A DNA stretch of 48,906 nucleotides from contig CANICR010000004.1 in the NCBI GenBank assembly GCA_947466405.1, forward strand, positions 1-48,906. The letters run 5' to 3'. This DNA is from Chitinophagaceae bacterium. GTDB taxonomy: Bacteria; Bacteroidota; Bacteroidia; Chitinophagales; Chitinophagaceae. A model generated the notes under the pieces. That model worked only from the letters and a program-made list of their open reading frames with translations. It had not been told where the DNA came from and made no database searches. Position numbers and translations under genes: made by a program. Shown one piece after another: positions 37,001-43,800 of the stretch (the first letter of the stretch is position 1; every line of letters starts with the position of its first letter).

Positions 37001-37469
37001 CGTGAATAACATCAGCTTGTTTAATGCTAATAATATTATTAGACAACGTTTTTGACAATACTACTTTTTCAAAAATAGCTTCAGGATAGGTAACTATAAT
37101 TTTTTTATTACCACTGGTAGCAATTTTAGTTAAAGCTTCTGTTCGAAGCATTACATGGCTACTATTTAGATGCTGATAATTTTTTTTATTTTTAAATGAG
37201 GAAGGAAAATAAAAAACATCTAACGCATTAGAAATATTCTCCAAAGTGTTTTGAAAATAGGCAGCTTCTTCAGCATCTCGTAGAATCAGGAGGTGGTTTA
37301 AATGATTTGAAGCAGGATTACTATGAATAGAAGCTACTACAAACTCCAAATGACTTCCATGTAGTCCGGAAAGTAAAAAATGTTGAATATCGGGCATTGA
37401 AATCCCCTTCGCAATTTGTAAACAGCGAGAATCATTTTTATAAACATTCATCAACACATCCAAATTCAT
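34062..37469 (-). CDS. mfd: Transcription-repair coupling factor
   Basis: 1135 aa. Mfd removes RNA polymerase stalled at DNA damage and recruits UvrA. The N-terminal UvrB-homology region (about 1-330) is followed by the CarD-like RNA polymerase interaction domain (PGDYVSHIDHGVGVYSGL). The RecG-like translocase has Walker A CGDVGFGKTEVAIRAAF, the DEEQ box MIIDEEQKFGV, LTATPIPRTLQFSL, and the RecG/TRG motif QLRGRVGRSNKKAFCYLL. The C-terminal TRCF domain follows (LIDRFGPVPPEAEDLF). A TATCTTTG box lies 20 nt before the ATG. The last codons contain a perfect 10-bp inverted repeat (34078-34101). Confidence 0.97.
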   Translation of the reverse strand: MNLDVLMNVYKNDSRCLQIAKGISMPDIQHFLLSGLHGSHLEFVVASIHSNPASNHLNHLLILRDAEEAAYFQNTLENISNALDVFYFPSSFKNKKNYQHLNSSHVMLRTEALTKIATSGNKKIIVTYPEAIFEKVVLSKTLSNNIISIKQADVIHVEKIIQQFVKYGFTRSDFVYEPGQFAIRGGILDIYSFGNEKPYRIELFGNEVDSIRIFNPETQLSERKLLQVNIIPNVETQFDTGEKVSLFDFLSTNTVVWLNDWNFIREKIEQEEEYLNIYMDLLKNNQGKDEFNNDRDPINYKIEISPLDFISAKEIEDQLNLKSIIEIGNKVCLRKDTIIEKINFSSKPQPSFNRQFELLIKNLQDYENKKYNIFLFAENPKQLERLHIIFTDLKADIQVTPIPIAIHEGFIDDDNKLICYTDHQLFQRYHKYKVKQAFSKNKALTLKTLRDLQPGDYVSHIDHGVGVYSGLQKIEANGRVQEAVRIQYKDGDLLYVNISSLHKISKYSGKEGSIPKMNKLGSDVWNKLKDKTKKQVKDIATDLIKLYAQRKSQHGFSHSPDNYMQTELEASFIYEDTPDQAKASEDVKRDMEKESPMDRLVCGDVGFGKTEVAIRAAFKTCCDGKQAAILVPTTILAYQHYKTFKDRLRDFPVTVDFINRFKTAKEKKETLLKLEEGKIDIIIGTHSILSKDVKFKDLGVMIIDEEQKFGVTAKEKLKQIRTTVDSLTLTATPIPRTLQFSLMGARDLSIINTPPPNRQPIQTEVAVFNEDSIRDIIYYETERGGQVFFIHNRVNGLAEMTGFIQGLCPDISIAYAHGQMEGDKLEDTILDFMDKKYDVLVCTNIVESGVDIPNVNTIIVNNAHQFGLSDLHQLRGRVGRSNKKAFCYLLAPPLSTLPSDSRKRLNTLEQYSDLGSGFQIAMRDLDIRGAGNMLGGEQSGFIAEIGFEMYQKILDEAIRELKRNQFKDLFKEEISQQDDFVRDCSFDTDLEILIPDDYVESISERLSLYSRLDNCENETNLIEFHNELIDRFGPVPPEAEDLFVTVRCRKMAVELGFEKLFLKNETLKCFFVSNPDSPYFQSDVFNKILLFLQLGTNKATLKQVGKNGMLIVEKIKTMNDIYDFLSKMIKSIHSI
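34078..34101. other. Perfect 10-bp inverted repeat at the 3' end of mfd
   Basis: CTTTTTATCA and TGATAAAAAG flank TTTT. It lies within the last mfd codons and just past the end of the lectin/PKD gene, which has no other visible terminator. The stem is AT-rich and has no T tract after it, so terminator activity is doubtful. Confidence 0.35.
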
Positions 37470-37489
37470 TCACCCGATAGTTAGAAATG

Positions 37490-37497
37490 CAAAGATA
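37490..37497 (-). promoter_or_regulatory. -7 box for mfd
   Basis: The minus strand reads TATCTTTG, matching TAnnTTTG, 20 nt upstream of the mfd ATG. No clear -33 partner was seen. Confidence 0.4.
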
Positions 37498-37559
37498 TCC
37501 ATCTAATAGAAAAATGTATTATTAATTCTAGATTTTGTATCTTACTAAAAATATTTAAT

Positions 37560-38279
37560 ATGGCTTTACAACCTTGGCGTATAGGAATTGTCATAAAAAT
37601 AGAGGATGAAACACCTGACACCAAAAGGTTTTGGATTCAGGTGCCCGAATTGGATATATTTGATTTTATCCCAGGTCAGTTTGTAACACTTGATTTGCCA
37701 ATTCATGAAAAGCCAAATAAAAGGTGGAGAAGTTATTCTATTGCCTCTTGGCCCGATAAGTCCAATGTATTTGAGCTATTAATTGTATTGAATCCAAATG
37801 GATTGGGAACGCCGTATTTATTTAATGAAATCAAGGTTGGGAGTGAAATTACTTTTCGAGGTCCACAAGGTGTGTTTATTTTGAAACAACCAATTGAAAA
37901 AGATATTTATCTCATTTGTACCGGAACAGGAATTGCTCCATTCAGAAGCATGGTAAATTTTATTCAGCAGAATCATATATCCTATAATAGAATATTTCTA
38001 ATCTATGGCTGTAGAAATAAAAATAATCTGCTGTATTATGAGGAAATGAATCAATTAGAAACAATAATGCCTAATTTAAAATATATCCCAACTTTATCAC
38101 GAGATACATGGGATGGCAAAACTGGGTATGTTCATGATATTTATGAAATGTTATGCGTCAATAAAAATCCGGCAGACTTTTATTTGTGTGGTTGGAAAAA
38201 TATGATTGATGAGGCAAAGGAGAGAATTCTAAAATTAGGGTACGATAAAACAGATATACATCTAGAAATTTACGGCTAG
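37560..38279 (+). CDS. Ferredoxin/flavodoxin-NADP reductase family oxidoreductase
   Basis: 239 aa. This is an FAD-containing enzyme that moves electrons between NAD(P)H and a small redox protein. The FAD-binding beta-barrel (1-100) has the RxYS-type motif RWRSYSIAS and GTPYLFNEIKVGSEITFRGPQG. The NAD(P) domain has ICTGTGIAPFRSMV, FLIYGCRNKNNLLYYEE and the C-terminal ADFYLCGWKNMIDEAKERI. It lacks any iron-sulfur domain, so it needs a separate partner. It is convergent with the DUF2238 gene (11 nt) and divergent from mfd. Confidence 0.87.
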   Translation: MALQPWRIGIVIKIEDETPDTKRFWIQVPELDIFDFIPGQFVTLDLPIHEKPNKRWRSYSIASWPDKSNVFELLIVLNPNGLGTPYLFNEIKVGSEITFRGPQGVFILKQPIEKDIYLICTGTGIAPFRSMVNFIQQNHISYNRIFLIYGCRNKNNLLYYEEMNQLETIMPNLKYIPTLSRDTWDGKTGYVHDIYEMLCVNKNPADFYLCGWKNMIDEAKERILKLGYDKTDIHLEIYG

Positions 38280-38290
38280 AATAATCAAAT

Positions 38291-38938
38291 CTATTTTTCG
38301 TAGATGTTAAATAATTTTTTGATTAAAGAAACGATAGTAGTTGCCAGTATTGCCCCAAGGAATGCCATAAATATGTCTTTTTGAGCATCCCAAATATCGC
38401 CCTGCGTTCCTAAATATGCATCACCCTGCGCTTTAAAAAACACATCCGCAACAGCCCACTCAATTAATTCATACAAAGCACTGATGGATAAAGTGATTTC
38501 AATTGGTAAAACCCAAGCGACCATTTTTGGATACTTCAGCCATTTTAAAAATAATTCCCTCATCGGATAAGACAATAAAAATCCAAAGGAAAAATGTACA
38601 ATCCTGTCGTAATAATTTCTGGAGGAATGAGTGTATACTTTTAGCCAATATCCGAAATGGTTTTCAGCATAAGTATATTTAGACCCATACACATGCATGC
38701 ATAAGTAAACACAAATGAGCAAATAACTCAGATCACTGAACTGATAATTTTTATAGGAAAAAATAATAAAAACCAGAAACAATACTGTAAGTGTATTTTC
38801 AATGATCCAATTGTTGATATCTGTAGTTCCTATAAATGAGTTTGTCCAAATACAAAAAAAAGAAAAGAACAATAGCCAAAGCAGTTTGTTTTTTTTAAAT
38901 GACACCCTGACTGGTGAAATGGTAATGGTAAAATTCAT
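38291..38938 (-). CDS. DUF2238 (YjdF family) integral membrane protein
   Basis: 215 aa with about six hydrophobic segments. Family hallmarks are YAENHFGYWL, RNYYDRIVHFSFGFLLSYPMRE, ALYELIEWAVADVFF and the aspartate-rich YLGTQGDIWDAQKDIFMAFLGA. Function of the family is not established. The conserved charged and aromatic residues inside the membrane suggest a catalytic or transport role. It is the first of a minus-strand group of accessory-type genes and begins 14 nt after the stop of the small lipoprotein gene, suggesting co-transcription. Confidence 0.87.
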   Translation of the reverse strand: MNFTITISPVRVSFKKNKLLWLLFFSFFCIWTNSFIGTTDINNWIIENTLTVLFLVFIIFSYKNYQFSDLSYLLICVYLCMHVYGSKYTYAENHFGYWLKVYTHSSRNYYDRIVHFSFGFLLSYPMRELFLKWLKYPKMVAWVLPIEITLSISALYELIEWAVADVFFKAQGDAYLGTQGDIWDAQKDIFMAFLGAILATTIVSLIKKLFNIYEK

Positions 38939-38952
38939 GATAAGTTATTTAC

Positions 38953-39321
38953 CTAGAGAGTCACTTCCAAATTTCCACTTACATATTGAATATGACATTG
39001 ATCTGCTTTGATTACAAATAGCTCATTGACTACAATGCTGTCGTTAATGATGCCAATAAATCTAAAATTTTCAGTATTGTTCACTATTCTTGATTGGTAA
39101 GAATCATCTAATACGGGGTAACTATTTTTATTGAATATATTCCCTTGATTGAATCGAATTGTATCCCCAGTGTTTTGCCTTATTGTGAAAAATCTATGCA
39201 GAGAATCACCATTAACTTTTATAGCAATTGTCCGAAACTCCATTGTGCAGATAATGGCATTACTGGTTCGGTTAATACAGGAATAAAAAACTACAAGAAA
39301 AGATAAAAAATAAAGCTTCAT
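38953..39321 (-). CDS. Small predicted lipoprotein of unknown function
   Basis: 122 aa. The N-terminus MKLYFLSFLVVFYSC has a lipobox-like FYSC at Cys15, so it is probably lipid-anchored. The mature part of about 107 residues is beta-rich (RTIAIKVNGDSLHRFFTIRQ; ENFRFIGIINDSIVVNELFV) and contains two more Cys. I recognise no domain. It lies 13 nt after the DUF6150 repeat gene and 14 nt before the DUF2238 gene on the same strand. Confidence 0.68.
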   Translation of the reverse strand: MKLYFLSFLVVFYSCINRTSNAIICTMEFRTIAIKVNGDSLHRFFTIRQNTGDTIRFNQGNIFNKNSYPVLDDSYQSRIVNNTENFRFIGIINDSIVVNELFVIKADQCHIQYVSGNLEVTL

Positions 39322-39334
39322 TTTAAAATAGTGT

Positions 39335-39673
39335 TTATCTGTACATCATTGCCTTCTTTGAAGATTTATTCCAGCCAGCTTGATTTTCGTAATTAACGAA
39401 ATATATTTTCAAATCGGCTTGATTTTCATAATCAACAAAAAATATTTTTTTGTCAGCCTGATTGGCATATTCGGTAAAAAACCATTTGCCATTATTATCC
39501 CCCGCTTGATTAGCATATTTGACTTTATAAACGCTAAGATCTGCCTGGTTTTCATATTTAACTACAAAAACTTTTACATCTGCCTGATTAGCATAATCTA
39601 CAGCGTATATTTTTTGGGCAGTTAAATAATTAGAGTAGCACAAAAGTGAAATAAATAAAATCAGTATTTTCAT
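39335..39673 (-). CDS. DUF6150-like exported protein made of YxNQAD repeats
   Basis: 112 aa from the ATG at 39673, which begins a compact signal peptide (MKILILFISLLCYSNYLTAQ); the track start at 39694 adds seven residues. The mature part is six copies of a roughly 13-residue unit with the core Y-(A/E)-N-Q-A-(D/G) between hydrophobic beta-type strands, for example DYANQADVKVFVV and KYENQADLKIYFV. The fourth unit carries a 3-residue insert. I recall this pattern from DUF6150 proteins of Bacteroidota; function unknown. The regular spacing suggests a small beta-solenoid or stacked-strand surface protein (inference). It ends with a short basic tail (KSSKKAMMYR). Confidence 0.75.
   Translation of the reverse strand: MKILILFISLLCYSNYLTAQKIYAVDYANQADVKVFVVKYENQADLSVYKVKYANQAGDNNGKWFFTEYANQADKKIFFVDYENQADLKIYFVNYENQAGWNKSSKKAMMYR
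39356..39616 (-). repeat. Six-copy ~13-residue repeat array inside the DUF6150-like gene
   Basis: The encoded units end in YANQAD, YENQAD, YANQAG, YANQAD, YENQAD and YENQAG. Period is 13 residues (39 nt) except one 16-residue unit. At DNA level the copies share the TAT/AAT/CAG codons but differ elsewhere, so the array is not a recent amplification. Edges are approximate. Confidence 0.75.
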
Positions 39674-39749
39674 TTTAAAAAATTTATAGTTCATTTGAAT
39701 TTATACTACATAAATATACTGCAAATTAAATAGTATTATAACAATTTAA

Positions 39750-41195
39750 TCAACATGCTTTTGCAACCAGCTTACTGACTTCGCTCATTGGAATTCTCTC
39801 TTGTAGCATGGTGTCTCTGTATCTAATGGTAACGGTATTATCTTCTTTTGTTTGATGATCTATTGTTACACAGAAAGGGGTGCCAATGGCATCCATTCTC
39901 CTATATCTTTTTCCAATGGCATCTTTTTCTTCATAAAAACAATGAAACTGAGATTTACACTCATTCATTAAAGCAGAAGCGATTTCTGGGAGTCCATCTT
40001 TTTTCAAAAGAGGCAATATGGCTAATTTTGTTGGAGCGATTTTTGCAGGTATTTTCAATACTACCCTGCTATCTTCTGTTCCGTCTTCTTTTGTCCATTT
40101 TTCTACCTGATAAGCTAAGGAGATAACTGTTAAGAATAAACGATCAAGTCCTACTGATGTTTCTACTACAAAAGGAGTGTAATTGCCATATGGTTTACCT
40201 TCAGCATTTAAATCATTATCAAAGTATTGAATTTTCTTTTTACTAAATTTTGCATGTTGATTTAAATCGAAATCTGTTCTGCTGTGAATTCCTTCTAATT
40301 CTTTCCATCCAAATGGAAATTCAAATTCAATATCCAGTGCAGCATCAGCATAGTGAGCAAGTTTTATATGATCATGGAATCGTAGTTTATCTGAAGGTAT
40401 TCCAATGCTCTCATGCCATTTCTTTCTAGCATCTTTCCAATAATTATACCATTCCATTTGAGTGCCTGGACGAACAAAGAATTGCATTTCCATTTGTTCA
40501 AATTCCCTCATTCGAAAAATAAATTGACGGGCAACAATCTCATTTCTAAATGCTTTTCCAGTTTGGGCAATTCCGAAAGGAATCTTCATCCTTCCTGTTT
40601 TTTGTACGTTTAAAAAATTAACGAAGATGCCTTGTGCTGTTTCTGGTCTTAAATAAATAGTATCAGCTTCTTCAGCAACGCTTCCAATTTGTGTACTGAA
40701 CATTAAATTGAACTGACGAACATCTGTCCAGTTAACAGTTTTACTGATGGAACATTTAATTTTATTAACCTCAATCAGGCTTTTTAATCCAGTAAGATCA
40801 TCAGCTGCTAATAGTTTATCCATTTCAGCAATTAATGTATCAGCAGCAGATTTTTCTAAGGTTTCTGCAAAAGCTTCAATCAAATGATCAACACGGTATC
40901 TTTTATTGCTGTCTTTATTATCTATCATAGGGTCGCTGAAATTATCAACGTGACCACTTGCTTTCCACACGGTAGGGTGCATGAATATCGCCGCATCTAT
41001 TCCAACAATGTTTTCATGCATTTGTGTCATACTTTTCCACCATTCATCGCGAAGATTTTTCTTTAACTGAGCGCCCATCTGTCCGTAGTCATATACAGCG
41101 CTTAATCCATCGTATAATTCTGATGATTGAAAAATATAACCATACTCTTTACAATGAGAGATGATTTCTTGGAAGTTATTGATTTCATTTGCCAT
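39750..41195 (-). CDS. glyS: Glycyl-tRNA synthetase, dimeric class II type
   Basis: 481 aa. It charges tRNA-Gly as a homodimer (the alpha2 type also found in eukaryotes). Class II motifs are RPETAQGIFVNFLNVQ, motif 2 FRNEIVARQFIFRMREFEQ, and motif 3 ETSVGLDRLFL. The substrate loop MEMQFFVRPGTQ and the C-terminal anticodon-binding domain (IAPTKLAILPLL; YRRMDAIGTPFCVTID) are present. A TATATTTG box lies just 4 nt before the ATG, so a leaderless mRNA is likely. Symbol usage for the dimeric enzyme varies (glyS or glyQS). Confidence 0.95.
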   Translation of the reverse strand: MANEINNFQEIISHCKEYGYIFQSSELYDGLSAVYDYGQMGAQLKKNLRDEWWKSMTQMHENIVGIDAAIFMHPTVWKASGHVDNFSDPMIDNKDSNKRYRVDHLIEAFAETLEKSAADTLIAEMDKLLAADDLTGLKSLIEVNKIKCSISKTVNWTDVRQFNLMFSTQIGSVAEEADTIYLRPETAQGIFVNFLNVQKTGRMKIPFGIAQTGKAFRNEIVARQFIFRMREFEQMEMQFFVRPGTQMEWYNYWKDARKKWHESIGIPSDKLRFHDHIKLAHYADAALDIEFEFPFGWKELEGIHSRTDFDLNQHAKFSKKKIQYFDNDLNAEGKPYGNYTPFVVETSVGLDRLFLTVISLAYQVEKWTKEDGTEDSRVVLKIPAKIAPTKLAILPLLKKDGLPEIASALMNECKSQFHCFYEEKDAIGKRYRRMDAIGTPFCVTIDHQTKEDNTVTIRYRDTMLQERIPMSEVSKLVAKAC

Positions 41196-41563
41196 AATGC
41201 AAATATAGAAAAGAAAAAAAAGACAAAATAAAATACTATTTGATGATTGAATTAAATTTATTACACCAAAGTTTAATAGGGTAGGCTTAATATGGATGAC
41301 AATATTCGGACTGGAGTATTGAACTTGTATTAAAAAAAGCGCTAGCCGTCGACAGTATTTAAAACATTAATTTACTTATATTGAGTTATATCGGGCTGGA
41401 TATTTACTATTTAGCTTTTTGTTGTTATCTTTATCATTAGTTTTTCACTCAGAATTGGTTCCGGGCGGATGAAATACTAATTTCTTTAATTCGGCAAGCC
41501 TTTTCCCATGGCTTTAATTTTATAAGACTATCATCTATAACTGTAATAAACAAAACTTTCACT
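41196..41563. other. 368-nt gene-free stretch between glyS and the coiled-coil lipoprotein gene
   Basis: Apart from the glyS promoter and a near-consensus TATCTTTA (41426-41433) on the plus strand, I see no gene, tRNA-like fold or strong hairpin. The track ORF at 41449-41709 minus is a shadow of the lipoprotein gene. Confidence 0.6.
41200..41207 (-). promoter_or_regulatory. -7 box for glyS, leaderless layout
   Basis: The minus strand reads TATATTTG, CATT, ATG. A TTTTG lies about 16 nt upstream as a possible -33. The predicted start site falls at the start codon. Confidence 0.5.
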
Positions 41564-42160
41564 ATGCGACACATCATTTTTATTTTTACAGCTTCATTCT
41601 TTCTTATATCATGCGGACAAAATGAAACAAAGCAAAAAGAATTAGAGCTTAAAGAAAAAGAGCTTGCTCTTAAAGAAAGAGAATTGCTTTTAAAAGAAAA
41701 AGAAAACACTCATCAGCAACCAACGAAAGAGAATACAGATATTTATTATAAATCCTATAAGCCATGTTCTTTCAGTGTAGTTTTACCTTCTAATTTGGAT
41801 CTGCAACCAATCTATGAAGACAGAAATCCAAATTATTGCGATTTCAGTGTGAAAAGTAAAGACGGCTTTGAATTTATACAAATCCACTCTTTAATCAATT
41901 CGAGATTTGAGTTTAATTCTATTGTTGAATTGTACCAATCTGCTATCAACGAATCAGATTTTGACATTACATATAAAATTCAAAAATCAAATTGGTTTGT
42001 ATTAAGTGGCATTAATAGAAAAAACGGCAATGTTATTTATTGGAAAAGAGTATCAGGCAATCGGTTCATTAGTGATTTGTATATAGAATATCCCAAGAGC
42101 AGAGAATTAGATATTATGCCTCATATAACAACGATTTCAAGGTCATTTGCGAGTGAATAA
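41564..42160 (+). CDS. Predicted lipoprotein with a short coiled coil, unknown function
   Basis: 198 aa. The signal peptide MRHIIFIFTASFFLISC ends in a lipobox with Cys17. Next comes a charged heptad-repeat coiled coil at residues 25-47 (three KELxLKE-type units), then a flexible Gln/Thr stretch and a C-terminal globular part of about 140 residues (YKSYKPCSFSVVLPSNLDL; FEFNSIVELYQSAINESDF; GNVIYWKRVSGNRFISDLYIEYPKS). The globular part recalls small exported domains that bind or shield something at the cell surface, but I recognise no named family. It is the first of three plus-strand exported-protein genes in an otherwise minus-strand region. Confidence 0.72.
   Translation: MRHIIFIFTASFFLISCGQNETKQKELELKEKELALKERELLLKEKENTHQQPTKENTDIYYKSYKPCSFSVVLPSNLDLQPIYEDRNPNYCDFSVKSKDGFEFIQIHSLINSRFEFNSIVELYQSAINESDFDITYKIQKSNWFVLSGINRKNGNVIYWKRVSGNRFISDLYIEYPKSRELDIMPHITTISRSFASE
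41636..41698 (+). repeat. 21-bp heptad-coding repeat (3 copies)
   Basis: Three in-frame 21-bp units encode KELELKE, KELALKE and RELLLKE, a coiled-coil spacer right after the lipobox. The units are similar at DNA level (aaagaa..gcttaaagaa), consistent with slipped duplication. Confidence 0.8.
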
Positions 42161-42206
42161 ACTACAACTAATAATTAATATTTTATTTTTCAACTAAAAA
42201 AAATAG

Positions 42207-42686
42207 ATGAAATATTTTAAAAAAGTAATTATAAAATCAAACGTGTCATTTTTCATTGCTACGCTTTTTTTATGTGTTTGGACTGTATCTGTTAAGGGAC
42301 AGACATCCATTCAAAAAGGGAAAGCACAATTAATTGAATTTACCAATGCTACTCCAAATTTCATTGTTCCTGAAGGAAAAACATGGGTTGTTTATTCAAT
42401 TTTTTCAGATTATGCTTCATTTATTACAAATGCTACAGATGGTAATAATTACAATGAAATAAAAATTTTTATAAAAAATATTAACGGTGTTGAGAAAACT
42501 AATAGTGTTAAAAATTTATATGGAACTCAAGTTTACAGATCATCAAATACTTCAACAGCATTCCCGTATCCGATAATTTTCCCTGAAAAAACTTCCTTAT
42601 CTTTTATCATTATGCAAGGCGAATTAGAAAAGATTAAAGAATATAGCGGTAAGGCTTATATATCTTTTGTTGAAGTAGAAAACTAA
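42207..42686 (+). CDS. Exported protein of unknown function
   Basis: 159 aa. After a basic N-terminus (MKYFKKVIIKSN) a hydrophobic signal segment (VSFFIATLFLCVWTVSVKG) leads to a mature part of about 128 residues, beta-rich and aromatic (FIVPEGKTWVVYSIFSDYASFI; TAFPYPIIFPEKTSLSFIIMQ; GKAYISFVEVEN). The PEGKTW... phrase is typical of small jelly-roll-like exported proteins, but I cannot name the family. It lies 46 nt after the coiled-coil lipoprotein gene, so co-transcription is likely. Confidence 0.68.
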   Translation: MKYFKKVIIKSNVSFFIATLFLCVWTVSVKGQTSIQKGKAQLIEFTNATPNFIVPEGKTWVVYSIFSDYASFITNATDGNNYNEIKIFIKNINGVEKTNSVKNLYGTQVYRSSNTSTAFPYPIIFPEKTSLSFIIMQGELEKIKEYSGKAYISFVEVEN

Positions 42687-42824
42687 AAATTGACATGCCT
42701 ATAAATAGGGTTCAAATCAGGCTGAATAAATAAAAAAAGTATTATTGAAAATTTAAAGTCAGGCCTAATAATAATTAAAAAAATAGGATGAATTTTTAAA
42801 ATCCTATAAAGTAAAAAATAGTAT

Positions 42825-43427
42825 ATGAAAAAAATAATACCAATTCTTTTAGTCTCGTTACTGTATATAAATTTTGTTTTTGCTCAAGAATCAAAAGTAA
42901 TTTGTGAAAATTTCAGAAAAGACTCAGTAGAATTTCGAGCGCTTCAAAATAAAAAGATTTTATCAAGCAAACTATCAGTTTATGAATTAGGTTTTGAAAA
43001 CTACCCTGGTAAAAAACAAAATCAATTCGCTCAAATAAAAAAACAAGGGTCATATGTTTGGGTTATGAAAGATACCACCAGTAAAATAAAATTAATTGTA
43101 GCTATTAGTCAAAACTCAAGCGAAGAGTGGGGTACAAATTTAACAGTTTTACATTTTGATGAAAACCAAAATTTAAAACTGTATCGACATGATCGGAATA
43201 CATATGAAAGTTATAGTCGGGCAAATATTTCACAAAATTGGATATCTGACAAAGATGCACAACCATGCGACTTCTTCTTCATAGACGGCAAAATTATTAG
43301 CAAAGATTCTTTTTGCAATATCGATGACATTACAAATGAGTATCAAAAAAATAAGATTGCATTAAATGGTGGATTTTCAGAGACAAATATTTCAGCAATA
43401 CTAATGGCTTTCGGAATCTATAAATAA
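42825..43427 (+). CDS. Exported protein of unknown function
   Basis: 200 aa with a signal peptide (MKKIIPILLVSLLYINFVFAQ). The mature part (about 179 aa) is rich in charged and aromatic residues (LGFENYPGKKQNQFAQIKKQGSY-like region; GTNLTVLHFDENQNLKLYRH; DAQPCDFFFIDGKIIS) and has three Cys. No domain is recognised. It lies 138 nt after the previous exported gene. It closes the three-gene island; no clear plus-strand terminator follows it. Confidence 0.68.
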   Translation: MKKIIPILLVSLLYINFVFAQESKVICENFRKDSVEFRALQNKKILSSKLSVYELGFENYPGKKQNQFAQIKKQGSYVWVMKDTTSKIKLIVAISQNSSEEWGTNLTVLHFDENQNLKLYRHDRNTYESYSRANISQNWISDKDAQPCDFFFIDGKIISKDSFCNIDDITNEYQKNKIALNGGFSETNISAILMAFGIYK

Positions 43428-43681
43428 CTTACACTCAAAGTAAAGAGTAAGTTTGAGTGAGATGTCTTAAGGAAAGAGAACACAGTTAAACTTCATTGTC
43501 AATCATTCTCAAAACTTTTTATAAGAAAACGGCTCTAATCTTTAATAGATGCCAGAAATATTAGGCATGAGAGTTTTATAACTATATAATTCTCTATGCA
43601 TCAAAGAAATAGATCACTTTAATATCCCGACAAACAATTCTCTTTTACAGTAATTATAAGAAAAGAACAACAAGATAAAAA
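43428..43681. other. Gene-free stretch downstream of the exported-protein island
   Basis: AT-rich sequence with stops in all frames I followed. I see no RNA gene, hairpin of note or repeat here. It ends at the tandem hairpins belonging to nrdJ. Confidence 0.55.
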
Positions 43682-43710
43682 TGAACCGGTCGCAATTTTC
43701 GACCGGTTCA
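43682..43710 (-). terminator. Second (distal) terminator-like hairpin downstream of nrdJ
   Basis: TGAACCGGTCG and CGACCGGTTCA form a perfect 11-bp stem around a 7-nt loop. On the minus strand it is followed by TTTTTAT shortly after the stem. It lies about 37 nt beyond the first nrdJ terminator and could act as a backup or as a 3'-end stabiliser. Confidence 0.65.
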
Positions 43711-43741
43711 AAATGTCTAGTTAACTTAATTTAGTTGGTAT

Positions 43742-43772
43742 AAAAAAACCACCGGATTTTATCCCGATGGTT
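43742..43772 (-). terminator. Rho-independent terminator of nrdJ
   Basis: On the minus strand AACCATCGG and CCGGTGGTT pair over 9 positions (one G-U) with an 8-nt loop, followed by seven Ts. It begins 28 nt after the nrdJ stop codon. Confidence 0.83.
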
Positions 43773-43800
43773 GTGTTTTGCAATTAATCAAACTATTATT

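Noticed and set aside
41449-41709. 86-aa minus-strand ORF (Ser/Phe-rich)
   Set aside because: It is the antisense shadow of the coiled-coil lipoprotein gene; the Ser/Leu-rich pattern comes from reading Lys/Glu repeats backwards.
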